Shown: in pieces, positions 24,831-33,122 of the stretch
Layout of the letters: each line of letters starts with the position of its first letter
Position numbering within the stretch: position 1 is the first letter of the stretch
Assembly: GCA_020628475.1 (NCBI GenBank)
Contig: JAHDFB010000026.1
Location: forward strand, 1 to 41,401
Source of the DNA: Saprospiraceae bacterium
Lineage (GTDB): Bacteria; Bacteroidota; Bacteroidia; Chitinophagales; Saprospiraceae
DNA length: 41,401 bases
Direction: 5' to 3'
Notes under the pieces: model-generated
Told to the model about the DNA's origin: nothing
The model's database searches: none
What the model saw: only the letters and a program-made list of their open reading frames with translations
Translations under genes and position numbers: made by a program

Positions 24831-27800
24831 ATGTTAAATTTATTGAAAAAGGTATTTGGGACAAAGTATGACCGCGATGTCAAAGAATACATGCCCCTAG
24901 TTACCAAAATAAATGAGCATTTCGAATCATATGCCAGCCTTAGTAACGATGAACTAAGAAATAAAACGAACGAATTCAGAACTAGAATCGCCAATTTTCT
25001 AAGCAACATCGATCAAGATATAGACGCCTTAAAAAACAAGGCAAACGATGAAAAGGATTTACATGCCAAGGAAGATATTTTCGAAACAATCGACAAATTA
25101 AAAGAAGAACGAGATAAGGCTCTTGAAGTCATCTTAAAAGAAATCTTACCAGAAGCCTTTGCTGTGGTTAAACAAACAGCAAAACGGTTTTCAGAGAACA
25201 ATGAACTACGCGTTACCGCCACGCTTCATGACCGAGATCTAGCAGGTCAAGGACGTGATTATGTCTCCATCGAAGGTGATGAAGCAGTTTGGTACAATCA
25301 GTGGGATGCTGCAGGTGGTATGATCCAATGGAACATGATTCACTATGATGTTCAATTAATTGGTGGAATGGTGCTACATGATGGTAAAATTTCCGAGATG
25401 ATGACGGGTGAAGGTAAAACCCTAGTAGCTACCCTTCCTGCCTATTTAAATGGCTTGAGTGGAGAGGGCGTGCACGTCATTACCGTGAATGATTATCTGG
25501 CACGACGTGACCAAGAATGGGTTGGTCCCATTTTTCAGTTCTTGCTCTTAACCGTGGATTGTATCGACAAGCACAGACCACATTCAGAAGGGCGAAGAAA
25601 AGCCTACCGATCGGATATCACCTATGGTACGAACAATGAATTTGGTTTTGACTACCTACGGGACAATATGGTGCGTTCTCAGAACGAATTGGTGCAGGCA
25701 AAGCATCATTACTGTATGATCGATGAGGTCGATTCAGTATTGATTGATGACGCCCGAACTCCATTGATTATATCGGGTCCCGTTCCAAGAGGTTCTGAAG
25801 AACAGGAATACATGTCTTTGAAGCCGAAGGTAGAGAGGCTGTATGCCGCACAAAAGAAAATTGCTACAGGATTTCTAGCAGATGCTAAACGATTGTTCAA
25901 AGAAGGCAACACCGGACATGAAGAAGGTCAAGCGGGTATCGCCTTATTGAGAAGTTACCGAGCATTACCAAAATACCGGCCGCTCATCAAATTTTTAAGT
26001 GAAGATGGAGTACGTCAAGAGTTGAACAAGGCAGAGAATTTCTATATGCAAGAGCAATCCAAAAACATGCATATAGCGGACGAGCCTTTATTGTTTACCA
26101 TAGATGAAAAGAATAGAGGTGTAAATCTAACTGAAAAAGGAACCGATTACCTCGCCAAAGGTGAAGACGATACTGACTTTTTCGTGATGCCGGATATAAC
26201 CAGTATGATGCAATCCATCGAAGAAGCTGAGGATTTATCTTCTGAAGAAAAAGCCACGCAGAAAGAAAATTTAATCCGAGATTATACGGTAAAATCAAAA
26301 CGTCTGCACGCAACAAGTCAACTTTTAAAAGCATATACGCTTTTCGAAAAAGATGATGAGTATGTGGTCATGAACAATGAGGTGAAAATCGTCGATGAGC
26401 AGACGGGAAGGATGATGGAAGGAAGACGTTATTCAGATGGTCTACACCAAGCCTTAGAAGCGAAAGAAAATGTAAAAATTGGAGAAATCACGCAGACTTA
26501 TGCTACGGTGACGCTCCAAAATTACTTTAGAATGTACCATAAACTGGCTGGTATGACCGGTACGGCCGAAACAGAAGCGGGCGAGTTATGGGAAATCTAC
26601 AAATTGGACGTGGTGGTTATTCCTACGAACAAGCCGATTCAACGTGCAGACAAAGAGGATTTAGTCTATCGTACTTCTAGAGAAAAATTCAATGCCGTCA
26701 TCGACGATATTGTAAAACTTTCAGAAGCAGGAAGACCGGTACTTGTCGGAACAACTTCCGTCGATATTTCTGAGAAATTATCTAGAATGCTTGATATTCG
26801 AAATATCAAGCACAATATCTTGAATGCGAAGCAGCATCAACGAGAAGCAGAAATCGTTTCTGAAGCAGGAAAATCAGGTGCCGTTACGATTGCGACCAAT
26901 ATGGCCGGTCGGGGAACGGATATCAAACTTTCAGAAGAGGTAAAAGCCAAAGGTGGTCTAGCCATCATCGCTACGGAACGTCATGATTCTCGACGTGTCG
27001 ATCGTCAGTTACGAGGTCGTTCAGGACGACAAGGTGATCCGGGAAGTTCTCAGTTTTATGTTTCTCTTGAAGATAAATTGATGCGATTGTTCTCTACCGA
27101 ACGAGTTGCCAAATTGATGGACCGAATGAACTTCAAAGATGGTGAAGTGATCCAACACTCTATGGTTACCAAGACGATAGAACGCGCCCAGAAAAAAGTG
27201 GAAGAGAACAACTTTGGAATTCGTAAGCGATTGCTAGAATACGATGATGTAATGAATATTCAGCGGGAGGCTATCTACAGCAAGCGAAACAATGCGCTTT
27301 CTGGAGAACGTTTATCCGTCGATTTATACAATCGATTTTTGGATTTGACTGAAATGATCTTAGAAGATCATAAAATGAATGGTGATTACGACTCTTTTAG
27401 AAACAGTTCTATTCTACAATTGGGTGTTGATCCTGCTATTGATGCGGCTACATTCTCTGAAGGTAGCGTGCAACAAATTTTGGAGCAATATCAAAATCAA
27501 GTTTTAGAAATTTACGAGCGTAAAAAAGAACAAATCAATGAAGCCTTATTCCCTGTGATCAAACGAGTCTACGAGGAAGAAGGACATACCTACAAGCGCA
27601 TTGCCATTCCATTTACAGATGGTCGTGCCAATCCACTTCCTGTATCTGCCAATCTTGAAGAAGCATATAATTCTGGAGGAGCGGCGATCATGGAGGAAAT
27701 TGAAAAGGCATTAACCCTTGCTTTGATCGATGAAAACTGGAAAGAACACTTGAGAAATATGGACGAATTGAAAGAGTCCTCTCAAGCCGCTTCTTTTGAA

Positions 27801-28148
27801 CAGAAAGACCCCCTTGTAATTTACAAAATGGAAGCATTCAATCTATTCCAAGAAGTCATCGGTAGTATTAATCAAGATGTTTGTTCCTACTTAATGAAAG
27901 GAAAAGTGTTGGTTGGTGGTAATGATGTTCAAGAAGCTAAAGAGCAAAAAACCGATTTAAGCAATGTTCGTACCAGCCGAAATACGGTTCAAGAAGCACA
28001 AGCTGCTGCGTCCAGAGCTGCTGCCAATGCCGGTAGAGTTCGCAAAGCGGTGGAACAATATGTACGACAAGAAGAAAAAGTCGGTCGAAATGAACCATGT
28101 CCTTGTGGAAGTGGTAAAAAATACAAAAGTTGTCACGGGAAGAAATAA
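24831..28148 (+). CDS. secA: Preprotein translocase ATPase SecA
   Basis: Motor that drives unfolded proteins through SecYEG. At 1105 residues it is longer than the E. coli protein (901), as is usual in Bacteroidota, with insertions in the nucleotide-binding and scaffold regions. Visible motifs are Walker A TGEGKT (about 190), DEVDSVLIDDARTPLIISG (about 298), the PPXD/NBD2 boundary with VDEQTGRMMEGRRYSDGLHQALEAKE, ATNMAGRGTDIKL, and the helicase motif RQLRGRSGRQGDPGSS. An SEC-C zinc tail (NEPCPCGSGKKYKSCHG) closes the protein. It is transcribed from its own promoter. Its last 19 bases contain the start of deoC. Confidence 0.98.
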   Translation: MLNLLKKVFGTKYDRDVKEYMPLVTKINEHFESYASLSNDELRNKTNEFRTRIANFLSNIDQDIDALKNKANDEKDLHAKEDIFETIDKLKEERDKALEVILKEILPEAFAVVKQTAKRFSENNELRVTATLHDRDLAGQGRDYVSIEGDEAVWYNQWDAAGGMIQWNMIHYDVQLIGGMVLHDGKISEMMTGEGKTLVATLPAYLNGLSGEGVHVITVNDYLARRDQEWVGPIFQFLLLTVDCIDKHRPHSEGRRKAYRSDITYGTNNEFGFDYLRDNMVRSQNELVQAKHHYCMIDEVDSVLIDDARTPLIISGPVPRGSEEQEYMSLKPKVERLYAAQKKIATGFLADAKRLFKEGNTGHEEGQAGIALLRSYRALPKYRPLIKFLSEDGVRQELNKAENFYMQEQSKNMHIADEPLLFTIDEKNRGVNLTEKGTDYLAKGEDDTDFFVMPDITSMMQSIEEAEDLSSEEKATQKENLIRDYTVKSKRLHATSQLLKAYTLFEKDDEYVVMNNEVKIVDEQTGRMMEGRRYSDGLHQALEAKENVKIGEITQTYATVTLQNYFRMYHKLAGMTGTAETEAGELWEIYKLDVVVIPTNKPIQRADKEDLVYRTSREKFNAVIDDIVKLSEAGRPVLVGTTSVDISEKLSRMLDIRNIKHNILNAKQHQREAEIVSEAGKSGAVTIATNMAGRGTDIKLSEEVKAKGGLAIIATERHDSRRVDRQLRGRSGRQGDPGSSQFYVSLEDKLMRLFSTERVAKLMDRMNFKDGEVIQHSMVTKTIERAQKKVEENNFGIRKRLLEYDDVMNIQREAIYSKRNNALSGERLSVDLYNRFLDLTEMILEDHKMNGDYDSFRNSSILQLGVDPAIDAATFSEGSVQQILEQYQNQVLEIYERKKEQINEALFPVIKRVYEEEGHTYKRIAIPFTDGRANPLPVSANLEEAYNSGGAAIMEEIEKALTLALIDENWKEHLRNMDELKESSQAASFEQKDPLVIYKMEAFNLFQEVIGSINQDVCSYLMKGKVLVGGNDVQEAKEQKTDLSNVRTSRNTVQEAQAAASRAAANAGRVRKAVEQYVRQEEKVGRNEPCPCGSGKKYKSCHGKK

Positions 28149-28792
28149 GTCAATATATTGATCAAACCTTGCTGCGACCAACGGCAACAACAAAAGAAGT
28201 CATTGCTTTCTGTGAGGAGGCAATGACTTTTGGTTTTCGAAGTGTTTGTATTCCACCAACGATGGTTGAAACAGCGGCATCTGTTCTCCTGTCCTCGAAC
28301 ATTGACGTTTGCACCGTAATCGGATTTCCTTTGGGATATCACAATACCAGAATCAAGCTCTTAGAAGCAGAAGAAGCGTTGAAAAATGGCGCTTACGAAT
28401 TCGATATCGTGATTAATCAAGGTCTTTTAAAAGCAAAAGACTACACAGCGCTCACGCAAGAGATGAAACTTTTAACACAGTATATACATCAACATAAAGC
28501 AGTTGTTAAATGGATTGTGGAAACGGCAAATCTGGAAAAATCCGAATTGACAGACATTTGTCAGTTATGCATGGATATTAACGCGGATTTTATTAAGACA
28601 TCTACTGGATTTGCATCACAAGGAGCGCAAATAGAGCATATTCAATTATGGAAATCCAACATAAAAAACGGAAATTTGAAAATTAAAGCTTCTGGAGGAA
28701 TAAAAACCTTACAAGATGCGCTTATGTTTATAGAAGCCGGAGCAGATCGACTAGGTTGTTCTTCCGGTGTCCGTATTCTAAATGAAATATAG
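28130..28792 (+). CDS. deoC: Deoxyribose-phosphate aldolase
   Basis: Cleaves 2-deoxyribose-5-phosphate to acetaldehyde and glyceraldehyde-3-phosphate in nucleoside salvage. The 220 residues show the TIM-barrel catalytic set: D92 (EFDIVIN), the Schiff-base Lys156 (FIKTSTGF) and Lys186 (IKASGG), plus the N-terminal IDQTLLRPTAT. The start has to be TTG 28130: an in-frame TAA lies five codons upstream, and the first internal ATG would delete the TLLRPTAT segment. The start lies inside the secA zinc-tail codons (19-nt overlap). It is followed with no gap by the SPOR-like gene. Confidence 0.93.
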   Translation: MSREEISQYIDQTLLRPTATTKEVIAFCEEAMTFGFRSVCIPPTMVETAASVLLSSNIDVCTVIGFPLGYHNTRIKLLEAEEALKNGAYEFDIVINQGLLKAKDYTALTQEMKLLTQYIHQHKAVVKWIVETANLEKSELTDICQLCMDINADFIKTSTGFASQGAQIEHIQLWKSNIKNGNLKIKASGGIKTLQDALMFIEAGADRLGCSSGVRILNEI

Positions 28793-29179
28793 ATGAAATA
28801 TTTATTAGTGATCGCCATATTTATGACTTACCTGCAGGGATTGCATGCTCAGGTTCAAATCAATGAGTCCGCTGAGATCAGTCGTGTCATGGAAGCTTAT
28901 ACGAACAAATCTCAAGCAAGAGATTATATTGACGGTTGGCGCATCCAGATCATCAATACCGATGATCGTCGGCAAATGGAGTCTGCGAGATCATTATTCG
29001 GTGCTCGATACCCTTATCTAAAGATGACCTGGGAGCATGTACAACCTTATTACAAGGTTAAAGTAGGAGCCTATAAAACCAAACTTGAGTTAGAATCATT
29101 TCTTCGAGAATTGAAAACGGATTTTCCAAGAGCTATTCCCGTACGAGATCGAATTTACAAGTCCGAATTAAGTCTATAA
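28793..29179 (+). CDS. Secreted SPOR-like domain protein
   Basis: A small 128-residue exported protein: signal peptide to about residue 20 (LHAQ), then one SPOR-like domain (about 47-120). It has the typical alternation of a first strand (GWRIQIINTDDRRQMESARSLF), a central Y.K. strand (PYYKVKVGAYKTKLELESFLREL) and a terminal strand. SPOR domains bind denuded septal peptidoglycan. Its ATG abuts the deoC stop, and its stop abuts the rodA ATG, so it is made together with the cell-shape protein RodA. A role at the wall is supported by the domain and neighbour; a specific partner is not known. Confidence 0.83.
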   Translation: MKYLLVIAIFMTYLQGLHAQVQINESAEISRVMEAYTNKSQARDYIDGWRIQIINTDDRRQMESARSLFGARYPYLKMTWEHVQPYYKVKVGAYKTKLELESFLRELKTDFPRAIPVRDRIYKSELSL

Positions 29180-30586
29180 ATGAGTAGAACTTCCCAGTTT
29201 AACAATCGGACATTTGACTGGGTTACCATCTCTTTATATTCGGGATTGGTACTGATAGGATGGTTGATGCTGTACGCAGCCGTCTATGAAAAAGATGTAG
29301 ATCCGCAAATCTTTAGCATGAGCAGTATCGTTGGATCTCAAACCATTTGGATCATCATTTCTTTTGTTTCCTTTTGGCTCATCACTTTGATTGATTGGAA
29401 ACTTTGGAACACTTTTACCTACCCATTGTATGGTCTCGCATTAGGCCTTCTATTTTTCGTGCTCATATTTGGAACCGAAATCAAAGGTGCCAAATCCTGG
29501 TTTCGGTTTGGAGCACTGAGTTTTCAACCTGCCGAATATGCCAAATTGGCCACCGCATTGGCATTAGCAGCTTATCTCAGCTATTATAAATGTGATCTTC
29601 GGAAGTTAAAGTCACAGCTAATTGCTGTAGGTATTATCGCACTCCCGATTTTTCTGACCCTATTACAACCAGATGCTGGTTCTGCCTTAATATTTATGTC
29701 CTTTGGGATTCTGTTGTATCGAGAAGGACTTCCCATAATCTATTACTACATTGCCGTTGGTCTGATTGGGACTTTCATCTTGACCTTGATGTACAATCCC
29801 TGGACGACCATCATCACGGCCTGTTTTATTATATCCCTGATTTATCTAATCCAATTGAATAAAAAAAGAATTACGCTCTTATTATTCTTGGCCTGTCTGG
29901 TAGCAAATATTGTTCTTTGGTCGAAAATTCCCGCGAGCTACTTACTCTTGGGTGACATCGTATTGGTACTTGCTTTTAGCGTCTACATGTGGACACAACG
30001 ACAACGACAATTGGTGACGATATTAGTCCCAGCCTTGTTATTGGTTGCTTCGATTTCCTTTGGAACCAACTACATCTTTAACAACATTTTGAAAAAACAT
30101 CAGCAAGATCGAATCAATGTCTGGTTAAAACCGCAAGAATGCGATCCTAGAGGTGCCCTCTACAATATCGTTCAATCGAAAATTGCCATCGGATCCGGTG
30201 GTGTAGCAGGTAAAGGCTACCTGAAGGGAACCATGACCGAATTAGACCATGTACCAGAACAAACGACGGATTTCATATTTAGTATCATAGGTGAAGAACA
30301 GGGATTTATTGGGTCATTTAGTATAATCATTTTCTTTAGTCTGTTAATTTATCGTATCATTATCCTCGGAGAAAGAGCAAAGAATTTGTTCATCCGAAGA
30401 TATGCCTATGGCCTTGCCGGCATCCTATTTTTTCACTTTTTTATCAATATAGGAATGACCATGGGCATCTGTCCAGTTATAGGAATTCCCTTACCCTTTT
30501 TAAGTAAGGGAGGAACGTCGCTTTTCTTCTTCTCCATAATGATAGGTATATTAGTAAAAATGGATCAAGCTAGATTACAGGAATGA
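29180..30586 (+). CDS. rodA: Rod-shape peptidoglycan glycosyltransferase RodA (SEDS family)
   Basis: Polymerises lipid II in the elongasome. The 468-residue, about ten-TM protein carries SEDS hallmarks: GAKSWFRFGALSFQPAEYAKL, GSGGVAGKGYLKGT, HVPEQTTDFIFSIIGEEQG (containing the conserved Asp) and GIPLPFLSKGGTSLFF. It is longer than typical RodA (about 370-420), with an extra hydrophobic stretch in the middle (about 205-300). No mreBCD or PBP2 gene is in the window, so the usual mre-rod cluster is split. It overlaps mscS by 4 nt (ATGA). FtsW is a less likely alternative. Confidence 0.92.
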   Translation: MSRTSQFNNRTFDWVTISLYSGLVLIGWLMLYAAVYEKDVDPQIFSMSSIVGSQTIWIIISFVSFWLITLIDWKLWNTFTYPLYGLALGLLFFVLIFGTEIKGAKSWFRFGALSFQPAEYAKLATALALAAYLSYYKCDLRKLKSQLIAVGIIALPIFLTLLQPDAGSALIFMSFGILLYREGLPIIYYYIAVGLIGTFILTLMYNPWTTIITACFIISLIYLIQLNKKRITLLLFLACLVANIVLWSKIPASYLLLGDIVLVLAFSVYMWTQRQRQLVTILVPALLLVASISFGTNYIFNNILKKHQQDRINVWLKPQECDPRGALYNIVQSKIAIGSGGVAGKGYLKGTMTELDHVPEQTTDFIFSIIGEEQGFIGSFSIIIFFSLLIYRIIILGERAKNLFIRRYAYGLAGILFFHFFINIGMTMGICPVIGIPLPFLSKGGTSLFFFSIMIGILVKMDQARLQE

Positions 30587-31428
30587 AAGATTTTTTGAAT
30601 TATGAATTGCTAAAAATTAATGAGGATATTACCCTGACGGTTGGTTCCATCCTATTCATTATTGTTGGTTTCTTGGTAGCTAAAATCATCAATTTCCTTC
30701 TTCTACGAATACTAAAAGCCTACTTCAAGAAAAGAGCTGTTGACGTAGGAAGGTCTTATACCATATTACAACTACTCAAGTATTTTATATATACGATCAT
30801 CTTTTTGACCACCTTGAGTATTGTAGGGATCAAATTGACCTACATCATGGCTGGTTCAGCTGCCTTATTGGTGGGAGTTGGAATTGGTTTACAACAGACC
30901 TTTAATGATTTTTTCAGTGGTATTATCATTCTAGTTGACGGCACCGTTGAAGTTGGTGATATATTATTTATAGATAATACCTACGGAAAAGTGCGATACA
31001 TCGGTCTTAGGGCGTCCAAAATCGAAACAAGAGATAGCCACATATTGATCATTCCAAATTCCAAACTGATCAATAATGCGGTCAACAATCTCAGTCATCG
31101 AGAAAATCCTATCCGCTTTCACGTGGATGTATCCGTGTCTTATGGGAGCGATATAAAGAAAGTAGAAAAAATATTATTGGAAGTCATCAGTCCATATAAT
31201 AAGTATCAGATGAACTATACTCCGGCGGTGTACTTGGATCAATATGGCGAGTCTTCAATTGACTTCAAACTGTATTTTTACAGCAAGCAAATATTTCTTA
31301 TAGACAAGCATTTAAGTGATATCCGTAAGGACATTGTGCATGCTTTCCATCAAAATGGTATCGAAATTCCATTTCCACAGAGAGATCTTTGGATTAAAAA
31401 TGGGGATATCAGCGGTCCAATTCAGTGA
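30583..31428 (+). CDS. Small-conductance mechanosensitive channel (MscS family)
   Basis: Opens under membrane tension to release solutes after osmotic downshock. The 281 residues have TM1 (about 20-41), TM2 (about 64-81) and the pore-lining TM3 with its Gly/Ala packing pattern (MAGSAALLVGVGIGLQQTFNDF). The cytoplasmic beta domain (GDILFIDNTYGKVRYIGLRASKIETRDSHILIIPNSKLINNAV) and the alpha/beta end follow. The size matches E. coli MscS (286). It overlaps the end of rodA (ATGA), so it is the last gene of the secA-deoC-SPOR-rodA-mscS run. Confidence 0.92.
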   Translation: MKDFLNYELLKINEDITLTVGSILFIIVGFLVAKIINFLLLRILKAYFKKRAVDVGRSYTILQLLKYFIYTIIFLTTLSIVGIKLTYIMAGSAALLVGVGIGLQQTFNDFFSGIIILVDGTVEVGDILFIDNTYGKVRYIGLRASKIETRDSHILIIPNSKLINNAVNNLSHRENPIRFHVDVSVSYGSDIKKVEKILLEVISPYNKYQMNYTPAVYLDQYGESSIDFKLYFYSKQIFLIDKHLSDIRKDIVHAFHQNGIEIPFPQRDLWIKNGDISGPIQ

Positions 31429-31582
31429 TTTTCAACCACATGCACCCCTTTTTTTTTCATTTATTTCTCAAAAAAATCGACAAATATTTTTTTAAAACGA
31501 ATATTTTTCGAAATTTGCGTTCCCATTGAAAAAAGCGAGTGCAAACAAGACATAACTAATTAATAACCAAAGATATAGTTTA

Positions 31583-31888
31583 ATGAGAAAGGCAGATTTA
31601 GTATCTATCATATCAGAAAAAACAGGAGTTCCTAAAGTTGATGTATTAGTATCCTTAGAAACTTTCTTTTCCGAAGTGAAAGATACATTAGGTTCTGGAG
31701 AAAATGTTTATGTAAGAGGATTTGGTTCTTTTGTGATCAAAAAAAGAGCAAAGAAAATAGGCAGACACATCAAAAAGAATGAAGCTATTGAAATCCCTGA
31801 ACATTACATCCCGGCTTTCAAACCTGCTAAGATTTTTATCGATCACGTAAAAGATAACGTTTCTTCTCTTCCAAAAGACGATAAGTAA
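31583..31888 (+). CDS. HU/IHF family DNA-binding protein
   Basis: A 101-residue histone-like protein that bends and compacts DNA as a dimer. The HU signature is intact: MRKADLVSIISEKTGVPKVDV at the N-terminus, VYVRGFGSFVIKKRAKKIGRHIKKNEAIEIPEHYIPAFKPAK in the beta-arm. A short acidic tail follows. The upstream region 31429-31582 is very A/T-rich, and GAAATTTG at 31510-31517 resembles a -7 element with one mismatch. It is followed by a TPR gene 1 nt later. Whether it is HU or a Bacteroidota IHF-like paralogue cannot be told from this sequence. Confidence 0.93.
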   Translation: MRKADLVSIISEKTGVPKVDVLVSLETFFSEVKDTLGSGENVYVRGFGSFVIKKRAKKIGRHIKKNEAIEIPEHYIPAFKPAKIFIDHVKDNVSSLPKDDK

Positions 31889-31889
31889 C

Positions 31890-32684
31890 ATGACTATAAG
31901 CAGACATCAATTCATAGCAATTTGTACAACAGTTGTTCTTGTATTGGTCCTGTATTTTGGTTTTAACACCAAAGACCCTAGTATACAACTCGCAGAAAAG
32001 TCTCGAGTTGCCAGTTTTGAAAATACGAGCATTGAAAACATAAGAAAATCCGTTTTCGACTCCTTGGATCTTACCTCCAAAGCCTATTTTGACGGTTTGC
32101 AATTGCAACTGCACGATAGTTTTGATGATTCAACGAAAATCGAAGCTCTAAAATCGATTTCTTCATTCTGGTATAGCCAACGAGAATTCGCGCTAGCTGG
32201 TGATGCTGCAGAACAAATTGCAGAAATAGAAGAATCTGGTTTCAGCTGGTCGATGACAGGTACCAGCTATGCCGCTGGAATTAAAAACGGAAAAAACGAA
32301 ACAAAGCGAACTTTTAACATGGCAAAAGCGGTTAATGCTTTTGAGAACGCTATTAGTCTCGAACCAGATAACATCAATCATCAGGTCAATCTAGCTATTT
32401 GCTATGCAGAAAGACCTCCAGAAGATCAACCTATGACAGGTATATTGATGTTATTGGATTTAGATAAGAAGTTTCCTAAGACACCAGCGGTTTTGTTTCA
32501 ACTTGCTCGTTTTGGTATGCAAACCAATCAGTTTGAAAAGGCGATTGGCAGGCTAGAAACCATATTAGAAATTGATCCAAACTTGGTAAAAGCACATTGC
32601 CTATTGGCAGATGCTTACTTACAAACAAATAATGCGGAAGCAGCTCAAAAACATATTGAGTTCTGCGAAGCAAATAGAAAATAA
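31890..32684 (+). CDS. Membrane-anchored TPR protein
   Basis: A 264-residue protein with one N-terminal TM helix (about 7-24) and a periplasmic or exposed helical region. At least two clear tetratricopeptide repeats lie at the C-terminus (VLFQLARFGMQTNQFEKAIGRLETILEIDPN and VKAHCLLADAYLQTNNAEAAQKHIEF), with another near 150-185. It starts 1 nt after the HU stop and precedes the small ribosomal-type protein and rng. This HU-TPR-rng order recurs in Bacteroidota, although the protein's role is unknown; TPRs suggest a scaffold. Confidence 0.85.
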   Translation: MTISRHQFIAICTTVVLVLVLYFGFNTKDPSIQLAEKSRVASFENTSIENIRKSVFDSLDLTSKAYFDGLQLQLHDSFDDSTKIEALKSISSFWYSQREFALAGDAAEQIAEIEESGFSWSMTGTSYAAGIKNGKNETKRTFNMAKAVNAFENAISLEPDNINHQVNLAICYAERPPEDQPMTGILMLLDLDKKFPKTPAVLFQLARFGMQTNQFEKAIGRLETILEIDPNLVKAHCLLADAYLQTNNAEAAQKHIEFCEANRK

Positions 32685-32712
32685 ATTTTTTAATTTTAAT
32701 AAATTCATATTT

Positions 32713-32808
32713 ATGCCTTGCGGTAAAAAAAGAAAAAGACATAAGATCTCTACTCATAAAAGAAAAAAGAGACTTAGAAAAAACAGACACAAGAAGAAGA
32801 ATAAATAA
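32713..32808 (+). CDS. Small basic mS38/COX24-like (AURKAIP1 domain) protein
   Basis: A 31-residue protein, more than half Lys/Arg, beginning MPCGKKRKRHK and ending with a lysine run. It matches the Bacteroidota proteins annotated as AURKAIP1/COX24 domain, related to mitochondrial small-subunit protein mS38 and possibly to bS22 of Actinobacteria. A role in the 30S subunit is likely by homology. I start at ATG 32713; the longer in-frame ORF to 32611 overlaps the TPR gene out of frame and adds nothing family-like. It lies 28 nt after the TPR gene and before a strong hairpin. Standard gene finders may miss it because of its size. Confidence 0.8.
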   Translation: MPCGKKRKRHKISTHKRKKRLRKNRHKKKNK

Positions 32809-32818
32809 ATAAATTGAT

Positions 32819-32848
32819 GAGATTATCTCCCATAGGGGAGGTAATCTC
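32819..32848 (+). terminator. Hairpin after the mS38-like gene
   Basis: A 13-bp stem with one G-T pair (32819-32831 with 32836-32848) and a 4-nt loop ATAG, 10 nt after the stop codon. The following TCTATT is only a weak U-tract, so it may act as a stabilising 3' hairpin or a partial terminator for the HU-TPR operon. Confidence 0.6.
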
Positions 32849-33122
32849 TCTATTGGAAGCGAATGCAATGATTTTTACAATCAATCTTTCTAAATAACGC
32901 AAGTTTCCAAATTTGTACATTTACTCAGTTCGACAGTCTATCTATTTTAATTTTTCCTGAGTAATTCTTATCTATCAACTGTAATTTTCATTGATGACTT
33001 TCCATGTACATGGCAAAGTCTATTGTTATTTGGTGCTTATTGAAATACACCATCGTTACGCACACTATCAAACGCAAAAAATTGTAACCATATAGCACGC
33101 ATTCCAAACAAACAAAAATGTT
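32849..33122. other. Intergenic region upstream of rng
   Basis: No gene is seen. It holds a perfect 12-bp palindrome (CCATGTACATGG at 33002-33013) and a TGGTG/CACCA pairing around 33030-33055. CAAATTTG near 32910 is only a partial -7 match, so the rng promoter is not assigned. An ATG at 33118 opens a seven-codon reading frame that overlaps the rng start and ends at once. Confidence 0.4.
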
